Assembly: GCF_001279775.1 (NCBI RefSeq)
Contig: NZ_LGDG01000122.1
Location: 186,001 to 250,000, forward strand
Direction of reading: 5' to 3'
DNA length: 64,000 nt
DNA from: Streptomyces sp. MMG1533
GTDB taxonomy: Bacteria; Actinomycetota; Actinomycetes; Streptomycetales; Streptomycetaceae
The position numbers and the translations under genes are program-made. The notes under the pieces were generated by a model. The model made no database searches. It saw nothing but the letters and a program-made list of their open reading frames with translations, and had not been told where the DNA came from. Positions within the stretch are counted from its first letter, which is position 1. Each line of letters starts with the position of its first letter. Positions 40,982 to 48,909 of this stretch are shown here, piece after piece.

Positions 40982-41948
40982 GGCGAGCCTCTTCTCCGGC
41001 CGGCCCTCCGAGCTGGTCGGCAAGCAGGTCGCGGGCTACCGCATCGAGCACGAGATCGGCCGGGGCGGCATGGCCGTCGTCTACCGTGCCCGGGACCTGC
41101 GGCTGGACCGGACCGTCGCCCTCAAGCTGCTCGCCCCCGAACTCGCCCGCAACGACACCTTCCGCCGTCGCTTCACCCACGAGTCCCATGTGGCCGCCGC
41201 GATCGACCACCCGAACATCGTGCCGGTCTTCGAGGCGGGCGAGACGGACGGCGTCCTGTACATCGCGATGCGCTACGTCCCCGGCAGCGACCTGCGCCAT
41301 CTCCTGGACCGCGACGGGCCTCTGCCGCTCGCCACCGCGGTCCGGATCGCCGCCCAGGTCGGATCCGCGCTGGACGCGGCCCACGAGCACGGGCTGGTCC
41401 ACCGCGACGTGAAGCCCGGCAACATCCTGGTCGCCCGGGGCACCGACAGCGACCACCCCGAGCACGTCTACCTCACCGACTTCGGCCTGACGAAGAAGTC
41501 CCTGTCCCTGACCGGCTTCACCACGGTCGGCCAGTTCGTCGGCACGCTCGACTACGTCGCCCCGGAACAGATCTCCGGCCGCCCCGTCGACGGCCGCTGC
41601 GACGTCTACGGCTTCGCCTGCGTCGTCTACGAGACCCTCGCGGGCCGCCCGCCCTTCCGCCGCGACGACGACATGGCCCTGCTCTGGGCCCACCAGTACG
41701 ACGAACCGCCACCTCTGACCGAGGCCCGCCCCGGGCTCGCCCCGTACCTCGACACCGTGTTCGCCAAGGCCCTGGCCAAGAGCCCCGACGACCGCTACGA
41801 CTCCTGCCTCACCTTCGTCGCGGCCCTGCGCGGCGCCCCGGCGGTCGGTCACCCGCCGACAGAGGTCGATCGGGGTGTCGTGGCACCGGTTCACGACCGG
41901 CCGAAGCCCCCGCCACGGTGGGCCGAGCCGGTCTTCGGGCAACGGTAG
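40971..41948 (+). CDS. Soluble Hanks-type Ser/Thr protein kinase
   Basis: A 325-residue kinase. The Gly loop EIGRGGMAVVYRA, catalytic Lys in VALKLL, catalytic loop HRDVKPGNI (near 144), DFG (near 170), activation segment with GTLDYVAPEQ and the later DVYGFACVVYETLAGRPPF are all intact, so it should be active. Mycobacterial PknF has a membrane span and outer domain; here the protein ends about 45 residues after the kinase core with a Pro-rich tail and no membrane segment. Translational overlap with the SH3b gene and proximity to the FHA-ABC transporter mark the likely substrates. Confidence 0.93.
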   Translation: MAREASLFSGRPSELVGKQVAGYRIEHEIGRGGMAVVYRARDLRLDRTVALKLLAPELARNDTFRRRFTHESHVAAAIDHPNIVPVFEAGETDGVLYIAMRYVPGSDLRHLLDRDGPLPLATAVRIAAQVGSALDAAHEHGLVHRDVKPGNILVARGTDSDHPEHVYLTDFGLTKKSLSLTGFTTVGQFVGTLDYVAPEQISGRPVDGRCDVYGFACVVYETLAGRPPFRRDDDMALLWAHQYDEPPPLTEARPGLAPYLDTVFAKALAKSPDDRYDSCLTFVAALRGAPAVGHPPTEVDRGVVAPVHDRPKPPPRWAEPVFGQR

Positions 41949-41952
41949 GCCG

Positions 41953-42366
41953 TCAGCCCCGACCGAGCCCGTTCAGCGGCACGCGCCGCGCCAGCACCCT
42001 GCGGTGGCTGATGCGCCAGCCGTCGGCGACCCGCACCACGGTGTCCTCGTACGTCGCGGACCCGCACGAACCGTCCGCCATGACACCCAGCCCCTTGCAC
42101 CGGGCGCGCACCCGGTCGTCGGACACCTCCTCGATCACCACGTTGGTGACGTGGTGCGCGACGGGATTCGCCGCGCCGAGTGCGAGAGCCGCCTTGGTGA
42201 GGGCGGCGAGTCCGGTGAGCCGGCCCTGACCGAAGTCGGACACGTCGTAGACGACGTCCGGCGTGAAGACCTCGGACCAGCGGTCCAGTTCCCCGGCGTC
42301 TATCAGGTGCCCGTACAGTGCGATCAACTCCGTGACGGCCAGGCGGTCTTCGAGTGCCAGCGCCAT
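41953..42366 (-). CDS. SnoaL-like / NTF2-fold protein
   Basis: A 137-residue NTF2-like domain. LALEDRLAVTELIALYGHLI (N-terminal helix), RWSEVFTPDVVYDVSDFGQG, HHVTNVVIEEV and VVRVADGWRISHRRVLARRV follow the SnoaL_4 pattern, as found in dehydratases and ring-hydroxylating enzyme partners. The partner is not encoded nearby. ATG 42366 follows GGGAAGG. It is convergent with the kinase gene (4 bp gap). Confidence 0.82.
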   Translation of the reverse strand: MALALEDRLAVTELIALYGHLIDAGELDRWSEVFTPDVVYDVSDFGQGRLTGLAALTKAALALGAANPVAHHVTNVVIEEVSDDRVRARCKGLGVMADGSCGSATYEDTVVRVADGWRISHRRVLARRVPLNGLGRG

Positions 42367-42411
42367 GTCAAGCCCTTCCCTCGGCTGCGGCGCACACTCC
42401 CACATCCGTCG

Positions 42412-43692
42412 TCACACGTTCCAGTCCTCTCCTGTCGCGCCCCGCCGCCGTACCGGCCTGGCCAGCAGTCCGCCCAGGAACCCGGTGACCAGCCCCCACA
42501 GCAGGGCCAGGCCGACCGCCGACCACACCTCGGGCTTCAGGAACAGGTCGCCGCCCAAGTCGCCGCCCAGGTCGCCGATGCCGAGGACGGACAGGCCGTA
42601 GTGCGCGGAGATACGGCCGACGAGGCAGATCATCAGCACCGTCAGCGCGAGGGCGACCGCCATGTGCACGGCGTGCTGCCAGGCGCGCATCCGGGCCGGT
42701 GAGCGGGCCGCCATGACGAAGGCGGCGGCCAGCAGCAGCACCGCGTCCACGACCAGGAGCCACCACACCCTGCCGTCGTACTCGGCGAGGGTGCTCAGAT
42801 TGAGCGTGGCGGTGTCCGAGGAGCGCAGCACCTCGTCGAGCACATGCGGCATCGGCAGCCCGAACGGCCCTTCCACCCGGCCGTTCCAGGTGGCGCCGAG
42901 GCCGATCGTGAGGGTGAGCCAGACCAGGTTGGGCATGCCGAGCAGGATCACCGCGAGAGTCTCCGGCGCATGGCCCTTCGTCGCCGCGACGACGAGGGCG
43001 ATGACGACGCCGAGGGCGACGTACGCGAGCAGCAGCAGGACCATGGCGTACGCGGCCGGCCGCACCGAGGCCTGGAAGCGCAGGAGCCGGGCCGGCAGCG
43101 GCGCCCCGCGCGAGACCGCCAGGGCCACCGCCAGCACTCCCGCCATCCACAGCAGACCGAAGAAGAGCGTCGGCGGCACGTCCGTGGTGAAACCGACCTT
43201 CGGTGACACCCCGAACACGTCGCCGAGGTCGCTCAGCGTGTCGTCCCCGAGGGAGAGCTGAAAGGTCTGGCGGGCCGCCAGGGCCAGCCCGAGGAGCGTG
43301 AGCAGCCACAGGACGGCGAGCCGCGCCGCCCACCCGGCCAGCTCCCCGGCACCCGCCACCGCCCGGTGCCGCAGCGGCCGCAGAAAGCCCGCACCGAGCA
43401 CCAGCGCCCCGACGAGCGTGACCGAGAGCGGGATCACGGTGAGCCCCGCATTCGTGTCGGCGAGCCCTCCGGCGTCCCCCGACAACTCGATCGTGCCGCC
43501 GACGGCCGTGACGACGGTCGCCGCCACGACCCGGGGGAAGGCGTTGTCCGGAAGGTCCGTCGCACCGGCCGCCCACAGCCCCAGCGCGGCGACCACTCCC
43601 ATGGCGATCAGCGCGCCCAGGACCGTGGCCACCGCCTGCACCCAGCCGTGGCGGGCGAGGACTGCCTGGTCGGAGCGGGTTCGGACACTCAC
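42412..43692 (-). CDS. Streptophobe-family multi-pass membrane protein
   Basis: A 426-residue integral membrane protein with roughly ten hydrophobic stretches. The first is VLGALIAMGVVAALGLWAAG at 24-43 and the last VGLALLWGLVTGFLGGLLAR near the C-terminus; loops carry FTTDVPPTLFFGLLWMAG and FGLPMPHVL. Length and segment pattern match the streptophobe family, found almost only in Streptomyces and of unknown function. A GTG start (43690-43692) is used. It lies divergently next to the DUF6777-type gene, a pairing that may be functional. Confidence 0.8.
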   Translation of the reverse strand: MSVRTRSDQAVLARHGWVQAVATVLGALIAMGVVAALGLWAAGATDLPDNAFPRVVAATVVTAVGGTIELSGDAGGLADTNAGLTVIPLSVTLVGALVLGAGFLRPLRHRAVAGAGELAGWAARLAVLWLLTLLGLALAARQTFQLSLGDDTLSDLGDVFGVSPKVGFTTDVPPTLFFGLLWMAGVLAVALAVSRGAPLPARLLRFQASVRPAAYAMVLLLLAYVALGVVIALVVAATKGHAPETLAVILLGMPNLVWLTLTIGLGATWNGRVEGPFGLPMPHVLDEVLRSSDTATLNLSTLAEYDGRVWWLLVVDAVLLLAAAFVMAARSPARMRAWQHAVHMAVALALTVLMICLVGRISAHYGLSVLGIGDLGGDLGGDLFLKPEVWSAVGLALLWGLVTGFLGGLLARPVRRRGATGEDWNV

Positions 43693-43824
43693 CCTGCCAC
43701 GCTAAGCAGCGCCCGGGGAGCGCGCCCGTCGGGAGAGCCGTCCGCGTCGGCTTGCGGGAGGCACGGGATCGGGGGACACAATGGGGATGTTGCGGAATAA
43801 AGCGGCAAAAGCCAAACAAAGTCC

Positions 43825-43864
43825 CTGGAATCCCCCGTAGGGAACTGGAATCCCCCGTAGGGAA
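43825..43864. repeat. Perfect tandem duplication of a 20-bp unit
   Basis: CTGGAATCCCCCGTAGGGAA occurs twice back to back (43825-43844 and 43845-43864), ending ten bases before GTG 43874. The unit contains an imperfect CCCC/GGG palindrome. It occupies the leader of the DUF6777-type gene and may have arisen by slippage. Confidence 0.8.
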
Positions 43865-43873
43865 GAAGAGCTC

Positions 43874-45094
43874 GTGAGCGTCGAACCGCCGTCCTCCGGC
43901 CGCCCCACAGGACCGCCCTCCGGCCCACTGTCGGGTCCCTCCCAGCCGCCCTCGGGCCCGCCCTCGCAGCCCCCGGGCGGCAGCGGAGCGCACGCGCCGG
44001 AACCGGGCGGCCGCCCCTGGTGGCGGTCCGTCCCGCGCATCGCGATCCTCTCCACCCTGGTGGTGGCCGCCGTGGTCCTGACGGTCGTCTTCACCCGGTC
44101 CGACGGCGGCTCCTCGGGCAAGGGCGGCGAGGTCTTCCTCCAGGCCGCCGGCAAGAGCGGCCCCGACCCCTTCACCGAGTCCACGGCCACGGACAACTCC
44201 GCCCCGCCGCTCTCGGCCTCCCCGACCTCCGAGTCGGCCCCCGCCAACGCGGTGCGCGGCGTCGACGGCGGGGCACCCGGCCTCTACGGCGGCACCCGAA
44301 ACGTCGCCAGCTGCGACGTGGAGAAACAGATCACCGCCCTTCAGGCGGCCCCGGCGAAGAACAGGGCCTTCGCCGACGTCGCCGGTGTCGGCCCGTCCGA
44401 GGTCCCCGGCTATCTGCGCGCCCTCACACCCCTGCAACTGCGCATGGACACCCGTGTCACCAACCACGGCTACCGCGACGGCGCCGCCACGAGCTACCAG
44501 GCCGTCCTGCAGTCCGGCACCGCCGTCCTCGTCGACGACCACGGGGTGCCCCGCGTGCGCTGCGCCTGCGGCAACCCCCTCACCCCGCCCGTCGCCCAGC
44601 AGACCACGCCGCGGCGCACCGGCGACTCCTGGCCGTCGTACCGCCCCTCGAACGTGATCGTGGTCGCCCCCTCGGTGCAGGTCGTCAACATCTTCGTGGT
44701 CTATGACCCCGACCGCGGCGAGTGGTTCTCCCGCCACCGCGGAGACACCGGGGAGAAGGACAAGAAGACCGACCCGCCCGCGCACCAGCCGAGCCCGAAG
44801 GTCAGCCCGTCCACGCCGAGTTCCCCGTTGCCGTGCGTCACCCTCTCCGACGGCGGCACGAAGACGCCCTCCGGTTCGGCGAGCCCGTGCCCGTCCACGT
44901 CGACCGCCCCGTCCTCACCGTCCCCGAGCTCCGAGTCGCCCTCCTCCGAGTCGCCGTCCTCCGAGCCGCCCACCCTCGACCCCGACACGACCGAGCCGCC
45001 GTCGCCAGAGTCCTCGCCTCCGCTGGCGTCCGACTCGACGGTCACCACGAGCTCGACGTCCGTCCATTCGCTCTCCGTCCCCCTGGCGCTGTGA
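43874..45094 (+). CDS. Membrane-anchored protein of the DUF6777 type with long Ser/Pro/Thr tail
   Basis: A 406-residue protein: a Pro/Ser/Gly-rich cytoplasmic N-terminus (1-48), one membrane span (IAILSTLVVAAVVLTVVF near 57-74), an extracellular globular domain of about 170 residues with paired Cys (NVASCDVEK, RVRCACGNPL) and a low-complexity Ser/Pro/Thr/Glu tail from about 295. The core (QITALQAAPAKNRAFADVAG, DTRVTNHGYRDGAATSYQAV) recalls DUF6777. The tail looks wall-spanning or glycosylated. GTG 43874 follows GGAAGAAGAG. Function unknown. Confidence 0.78.
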   Translation: MSVEPPSSGRPTGPPSGPLSGPSQPPSGPPSQPPGGSGAHAPEPGGRPWWRSVPRIAILSTLVVAAVVLTVVFTRSDGGSSGKGGEVFLQAAGKSGPDPFTESTATDNSAPPLSASPTSESAPANAVRGVDGGAPGLYGGTRNVASCDVEKQITALQAAPAKNRAFADVAGVGPSEVPGYLRALTPLQLRMDTRVTNHGYRDGAATSYQAVLQSGTAVLVDDHGVPRVRCACGNPLTPPVAQQTTPRRTGDSWPSYRPSNVIVVAPSVQVVNIFVVYDPDRGEWFSRHRGDTGEKDKKTDPPAHQPSPKVSPSTPSSPLPCVTLSDGGTKTPSGSASPCPSTSTAPSSPSPSSESPSSESPSSEPPTLDPDTTEPPSPESSPPLASDSTVTTSSTSVHSLSVPLAL

Positions 45095-45220
45095 CCCGAT
45101 CGGGTTGTTCGACCACGGCGTAAGCGCCGTCACGGTGACTCGGGGACTGCGGCGCGCGGCTCGGGGTACGAGGACTGGTGCAGCAGCGTCCGGCCAGTCC
45201 GGCTTCCGAGAGAGAAACGC

Positions 45221-45676
45221 ATGATCGAGCATCTGGACGGGGCAGTGATACCGACTGGTTTCGACGTGCCCGTGGAACCGCTACGGCGGGCGGCGCACTA
45301 CACGGGCGAACCGGGATGCATAGCCGAGGCGAGGTCCTTCGCCGCGGGCTTCCTTCAGCAGCTCAGGACCGAGTGGTGCGCCGACGTCGAGGACCGGGCC
45401 GAGGACGCGGTGCTCCTGGTGGTGAGCGAACTGGTCACCAACGCCGACCGGCACAGCAACGGGCCGTACATCCTGGAGCTTGAGGGTACGGACTCCGCGG
45501 TGGCGGTGATCGTCTACGACAGCAGCGCCGCCCTGCCCCGGCGTTTCCCCAAGGATCCCGAGCGCATCGGCCGGCACGGCCTGGAGATCGTCCACGTGCT
45601 GGCGACCGACCTCGCCGTGGAACGGGTACCGGTCGGCAAGCGCGTGCGCGCCGTCGTGGACCTGGGCAGAGAGTGA
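45221..45676 (+). CDS. RsbW-like ATP-binding regulatory protein
   Basis: A 151-residue GHKL-type HATPase domain. The N box is SELVTNADRHS and the G1 region is IGRHGLEIVHVLA, the pattern of the anti-sigma/serine kinase family that is expanded in Streptomyces. It is convergent with, and about 90 bp from, a SigB-family sigma gene, so control of that sigma factor is an attractive hypothesis. No anti-anti-sigma (STAS) gene is adjacent. ATG 45221 is preceded by GAGAGAAACGC. Confidence 0.85.
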   Translation: MIEHLDGAVIPTGFDVPVEPLRRAAHYTGEPGCIAEARSFAAGFLQQLRTEWCADVEDRAEDAVLLVVSELVTNADRHSNGPYILELEGTDSAVAVIVYDSSAALPRRFPKDPERIGRHGLEIVHVLATDLAVERVPVGKRVRAVVDLGRE

Positions 45677-45705
45677 GCAGAGGGTGATTCGTCGAGCCCC
45701 CGGTC

Positions 45706-45747
45706 GCGGGTGCCGCCCCCTACCTGCAGGTAGGGGGCGGCACCCGC
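45706..45747. terminator. 42-bp perfect palindrome, bidirectional terminator
   Basis: The two 21-bp arms (45706-45726 and 45727-45747), centred on CTGCAG, are exact reverse complements. It lies in the 88-bp convergent gap between the RsbW-like and sigma genes, so it can end transcription from either side. Such a long perfect arm is unusual even here. Confidence 0.85.
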
Positions 45748-45764
45748 TTCTCGGAGTGTTCCGG

Positions 45765-46655
45765 TCAGGCGCAGCCCAGCTCGCCCAGCATCCCCTGGCG
45801 CAGCCGCAGGATGATCCGCTTGATCAGCCGCGACACGTGCATCTGTGAGCAGCCGAGGCGTTCGCCGATCTCCGCCTGGGTGGCCTCCTCGACGAACCGC
45901 ATATGGATGATCTGACGGTCGCGTTCACTCAGTTCGGCCATGAGCGGGGCCAGCGACTGGAAGTCCTCCACGAGCCGCAGGCCGTTCTCCTCCACGCCGA
46001 TGAAGTCGGCGAGGACAGCCTCGCCGCCCTCGGCCCCGTCGCCCGTGAGGGCGGCGTCCAGCGACGAGGAGTTGTAGCCGTTGGAGGCGATCTGCGCCTC
46101 GACGACCTCGTTCTCGGCGATGTTCATCAGCGTGGCGAGCTCGGCGACGGTCGGCTCGCGGTCCAGGCGGCTGCCGAGTTCCTCGCGGGCCTTGGCCAGC
46201 TCCACGCGCAACTCCTGGAGCCGGCGCGGCACATGCACCGCCCATGTCGTGTCACGGAAGAACCGCTTGATCTCACCCACGATGTAGGGAAGCGCGAACG
46301 ACGTGAACTCGACCTCACGGGCGAGTTCGAAGCGGTCGATGGCCTTGATCAGACCGATCATCCCGGTCTGGACGATGTCCTCCATGTCGTCCCCGCGGCC
46401 GCGGAACCGGCCGGCCGCGAAACGCACGAGGGACATGTTCATCTCGATGAGCGTGTTGCGCGCGTACTGGTATTCGTGCGTGCCTTCCTCGAGTTCGGTC
46501 AGGCGCTGGAAGAACTGGCGGGACAGCTCTCGCGCGTCGCGCGGAGCCACGGTCCGCGGATTCTCGACTCCCGGCAGCGGTCCGTCACCCGTCGTCCTGG
46601 TCCTGGCGGTCCCCTCGACGACCCCTGCCTCCGACCGGATCACGGCGGTGTCCAT
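45765..46655 (-). CDS. SigB/SigF-family stress sigma factor
   Basis: A 296-residue group 3 sigma factor. Region 2 is near 72-135 (DDMEDIVQTGMIGLIKAIDR, then VEFTSFALPYIVGEIKRFFR), region 3 near 150-185 and region 4 at the end (ERDRQIIHMRFVEEATQAEI, then LGCSQMHVSRLIKRIILRLR). This is the SigB/F/G/H type that directs osmotic, oxidative and developmental programmes. The arrangement next to popR-clpP4-clpP3 recalls the sigL neighbourhood of S. coelicolor, from memory. Two promoters of the sigma's own class lie upstream, implying positive autoregulation. Confidence 0.92.
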   Translation of the reverse strand: MDTAVIRSEAGVVEGTARTRTTGDGPLPGVENPRTVAPRDARELSRQFFQRLTELEEGTHEYQYARNTLIEMNMSLVRFAAGRFRGRGDDMEDIVQTGMIGLIKAIDRFELAREVEFTSFALPYIVGEIKRFFRDTTWAVHVPRRLQELRVELAKAREELGSRLDREPTVAELATLMNIAENEVVEAQIASNGYNSSSLDAALTGDGAEGGEAVLADFIGVEENGLRLVEDFQSLAPLMAELSERDRQIIHMRFVEEATQAEIGERLGCSQMHVSRLIKRIILRLRQGMLGELGCA

Positions 46656-46741
46656 TACCTCTCCCACGAAAGTCACGGCTCGACGTCTGCCTCTTCGGCC
46701 TCGGTTGTCTTCGGGTCCTGCTGAGTACTCGTCGGCTGCGA

Positions 46742-46766
46742 GTACCCGCATTGCCGCCGGTTATGC
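46742..46766 (-). promoter_or_regulatory. SigB-type promoter P1 of the sigma gene
   Basis: On the minus strand GCAT (46766-46763), 15 bp, then GGGTAC (46747-46742) matches the Streptomyces SigB consensus GNNT-N14-16-GGGTAY exactly. The expected transcript start is about 80 nt before the sigma ATG. Confidence 0.75.
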
Positions 46767-46801
46767 ACCCCGACCGCCGAACAGGACCTTCTGGGTAGCG
46801 C

Positions 46802-46826
46802 GTACCCGCACTGTGACTACGCATGC
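46802..46826 (-). promoter_or_regulatory. SigB-type promoter P2 of the sigma gene
   Basis: A second GCAT (46826-46823)-N15-GGGTAC (46807-46802) element lies exactly 60 bp upstream of P1. Both -35 and -10 boxes and the spacer length are identical to P1, suggesting a duplicated autoregulatory promoter. The rest of the gap 46830-47003 shows no gene. Confidence 0.72.
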
Positions 46827-47003
46827 TTGTTCTGTGTCCGGTCGGCGGAAATTCGGTGGCGGTGCGGGCGGCGGACGCCGGGGCCGGCCCTCATGGGCGG
46901 CACCGCGTGATCGAGGAGTACGCCCGGCACACTCGTCAGGCCGACTTACTGCGTGAGAGTGAGCGGGAGCGGGTCGACGGGCGAGTGGGGCGGCAACGGC
47001 CGC

Positions 47004-47777
47004 TCAGGTGCGGGTGGCGACGATCAACTCGTGCAGGTAGCGCTTGGTGACGCAGCCGTCGTAGCGGCTCTCGATCAGCTCCCGGATGCAGGTCAACAGG
47101 CCGTCGCGACGGGCCTCGTCGAGTGCGCGGTGGCCCGAATAGGTGAGCAGTACGTCGATGTACTGGTCGGCGGTGTACGTGATGTCCTGGAGGTACCGGG
47201 TCGCCACGACGTTCTCGAAGCGCCCGCCCCGCTCCAGCTCGCCGGTGTCCGTGGCGATGTCCGACTGGTCCTGCAGTCGCAGCCCGGGTGGTGTGGCCGG
47301 GTCCCAGCGTTCGTAGCAGCGCTGGGCTTGTGCGAAGAAGTCCGTGCTGCCGCCCGCCACATGATCGGTGGTGACGACCGCGAGCCGGCCTCCGGGATGC
47401 AAGGCGTCCGCCGGCTTCCGTACGCGCACGGCCGGGTCGAGCCAGTGGAACGCGGTGGCGCACACCACCAGGTCGAACGGCTCACGCGGCAGCCGCCACT
47501 GCTCGAAGTCCGCCACCTCCACGTCCGCCAGGGGAAACTCCCGCAGCCGTCGTCGGGCCATGGCCGCCATGGCGGGGCCCAGCTCCACGCCAGTGATTCG
47601 GCAGCCGAACTCCGCCAGCGGAACGGTCAGTTGGCCGGTCCCCAGGGCCACCTCCAGGACCCGGCTGCCCGGTCCGAGGTCCGCGACCCGCGCCAACTCG
47701 TCGACCAGAGATCGGGGATAACGGGGCCGTGCCCGGTCGTACAGCTCCGCGACCTCGTTGAACGTCTCCCGCAGCAT
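47004..47777 (-). CDS. SAM-dependent methyltransferase (Methyltransf_11 type)
   Basis: A 257-residue class I methyltransferase. Motif I VLEVALGTGQLTVPLAEFG near 40-58, VELGPAMAAMARRRL, FDLVVCATAFHWLDP and LHPGGRLAVVTTDH follow in order. The HWLD segment is typical of the group. A GTG at 47786 is an alternative start. The target is unknown. It lies between the sigma gene and popR but on the opposite strand to popR; no functional link is evident. Confidence 0.87.
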   Translation of the reverse strand: MLRETFNEVAELYDRARPRYPRSLVDELARVADLGPGSRVLEVALGTGQLTVPLAEFGCRITGVELGPAMAAMARRRLREFPLADVEVADFEQWRLPREPFDLVVCATAFHWLDPAVRVRKPADALHPGGRLAVVTTDHVAGGSTDFFAQAQRCYERWDPATPPGLRLQDQSDIATDTGELERGGRFENVVATRYLQDITYTADQYIDVLLTYSGHRALDEARRDGLLTCIRELIESRYDGCVTKRYLHELIVATRT

Positions 47778-47864
47778 TCTTCGCACGCCCCCTCGCCGTC
47801 GGATTCCACCCAGGGCAGAATGCCGATCTCTTCCCCTGAGGCCCAGGAAACCTAACCTGAAAAG

Positions 47865-48284
47865 GTGAGCAGCCAAGCGCCGAACCAAGCCCGCGTGATC
47901 CCCCTGCGCCCGCCCTCCGCGCGCCCCGGGACCGCCGGCCCAGTGTCCGAACGTCCCGCCGCCGCCCCTCCGGAGCCCGCCGCCAAGGAACCCCTCTGGC
48001 GGGACCTGGTCGGCGACGTCCTGCGTCGCGAGCGCCTCGCCCAGGAACGCACGCTCAAGGATGTCGCCGACGCGGCCCGCATTTCCATGCCGTACCTCTC
48101 GGAGGTGGAGCGCGGCCGCAAGGAGGCCTCTTCGGAGGTCCTCGCGGCCGCCGCCCACGCCCTCGGCTTCGGCCTCGGCGACCTGCTGTCGCTGGCGCAG
48201 GGCGAGCTCGCCCGCCAGTCCCGGCCCGCCAGGAGCCACGGCCGCTCCACGGCGCCGTACAACGGGCTCTGCCTGGCCGCCTGA
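47865..48284 (+). CDS. popR: PopR-like transcriptional activator of clpP3-clpP4
   Basis: A 139-residue XRE-family protein with a flexible Pro/Ala-rich N-terminus (1-45) and one HTH (RRERLAQERTLKDVADAARI, then SMPYLSEVERGRKEASSEVL). The C-terminus ends LCLAA. In S. lividans PopR activates clpP3-clpP4 and is itself degraded by ClpP1P2 through its last two alanines; the terminal Ala-Ala here agrees. The gene is adjacent to and convergent with clpP4. Start GTG 47865 follows AAAAGG. ClgR is a related regulator, but location and degron favour PopR. Confidence 0.88.
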   Translation: MSSQAPNQARVIPLRPPSARPGTAGPVSERPAAAPPEPAAKEPLWRDLVGDVLRRERLAQERTLKDVADAARISMPYLSEVERGRKEASSEVLAAAAHALGFGLGDLLSLAQGELARQSRPARSHGRSTAPYNGLCLAA

Positions 48285-48305
48285 CGACCCCCGCGTGCCG
48301 GCGCC

Positions 48306-48908
48306 TCAGACCGCCACGAGGCGCCGGCTCACCACTTCGTCGGCCAGCCCGTACGCCACCGCCTCCTCGGCGGTGAACACCTTGTCGCGGTCCATGTCCC
48401 CGCGCAGTGTCGCGATGTCGTGATGCGTGTGGCGGGCCAGCACCTCCTCCACCTGGGAGCGGATCCGCACCATCTCCTTGGCCTGGAGCGCGAGATCGGA
48501 CACCGTGCCCTGGCGCCCCCCGCTGGCCGGCTGCCCGAGCAGCACTCGCGCGTGCTCCAGGACGAACCGCCGCCCGGGGTCCCCTCCGGCCAGCAGTACG
48601 GCCGCCGTGGAGGCCGCCTGTCCGACGCAGAACGTCGAGATCGGCGACTGTACGTACGTCATCGTGTCGTAGATCGCCATCAGCGAAGTGAACGATCCGC
48701 CGGGGGAGTTGATGTAGATCGCGATCTCGTTCTCCGGGGCCGACGACTCCAGATGGAGGAGCTGCGCGATGACGACGTTCGCCACGCCGTCGTCGATCTC
48801 GGTCCCGAGGAAGATGATCCGCTCCGACAGCAGCCGGCTGAACACGTCGTACGACCGCTCGCCCTGCGGGGTCCGCTCGACGACGTTCGGAATCGTGTAG
48901 CTCCCCAT
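48306..48908 (-). CDS. clpP4: ClpP4-type peptidase subunit with His-to-Gly change in the catalytic triad
   Basis: A 200-residue ClpP fold. The nucleophile Ser is present in [16 protein letters not shown] and an Asp in [14 protein letters not shown], but the catalytic His, normally in the block MIHQP or MMHQP, is Gly here ([15 protein letters not shown]). The oxyanion-loop Met after Ser is also Thr. The subunit should therefore be proteolytically inactive or depend on its partner, as in mixed ClpP rings. It starts one base after the clpP3 stop, so both are made in equal amounts from one mRNA under PopR. Confidence 0.9.
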   Translation of the reverse strand: MGSYTIPNVVERTPQGERSYDVFSRLLSERIIFLGTEIDDGVANVVIAQLLHLESSAPENEIAIYINSPGGSFTSLMAIYDTMTYVQSPISTFCVGQAASTAAVLLAGGDPGRRFVLEHARVLLGQPASGGRQGTVSDLALQAKEMVRIRSQVEEVLARHTHHDIATLRGDMDRDKVFTAEEAVAYGLADEVVSRRLVAV

Positions 48909-48909
48909 G

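Noticed and set aside
38024..41023. A 999-codon open frame on the minus strand opposite the FHA-ABC operon
   Set aside because: It is the mirror of a real GC-rich coding region on the other strand, where wobble G/C keeps the antisense frame open. It has low-complexity Gly/Asp/Val/His composition, no domain and no ribosome binding site.
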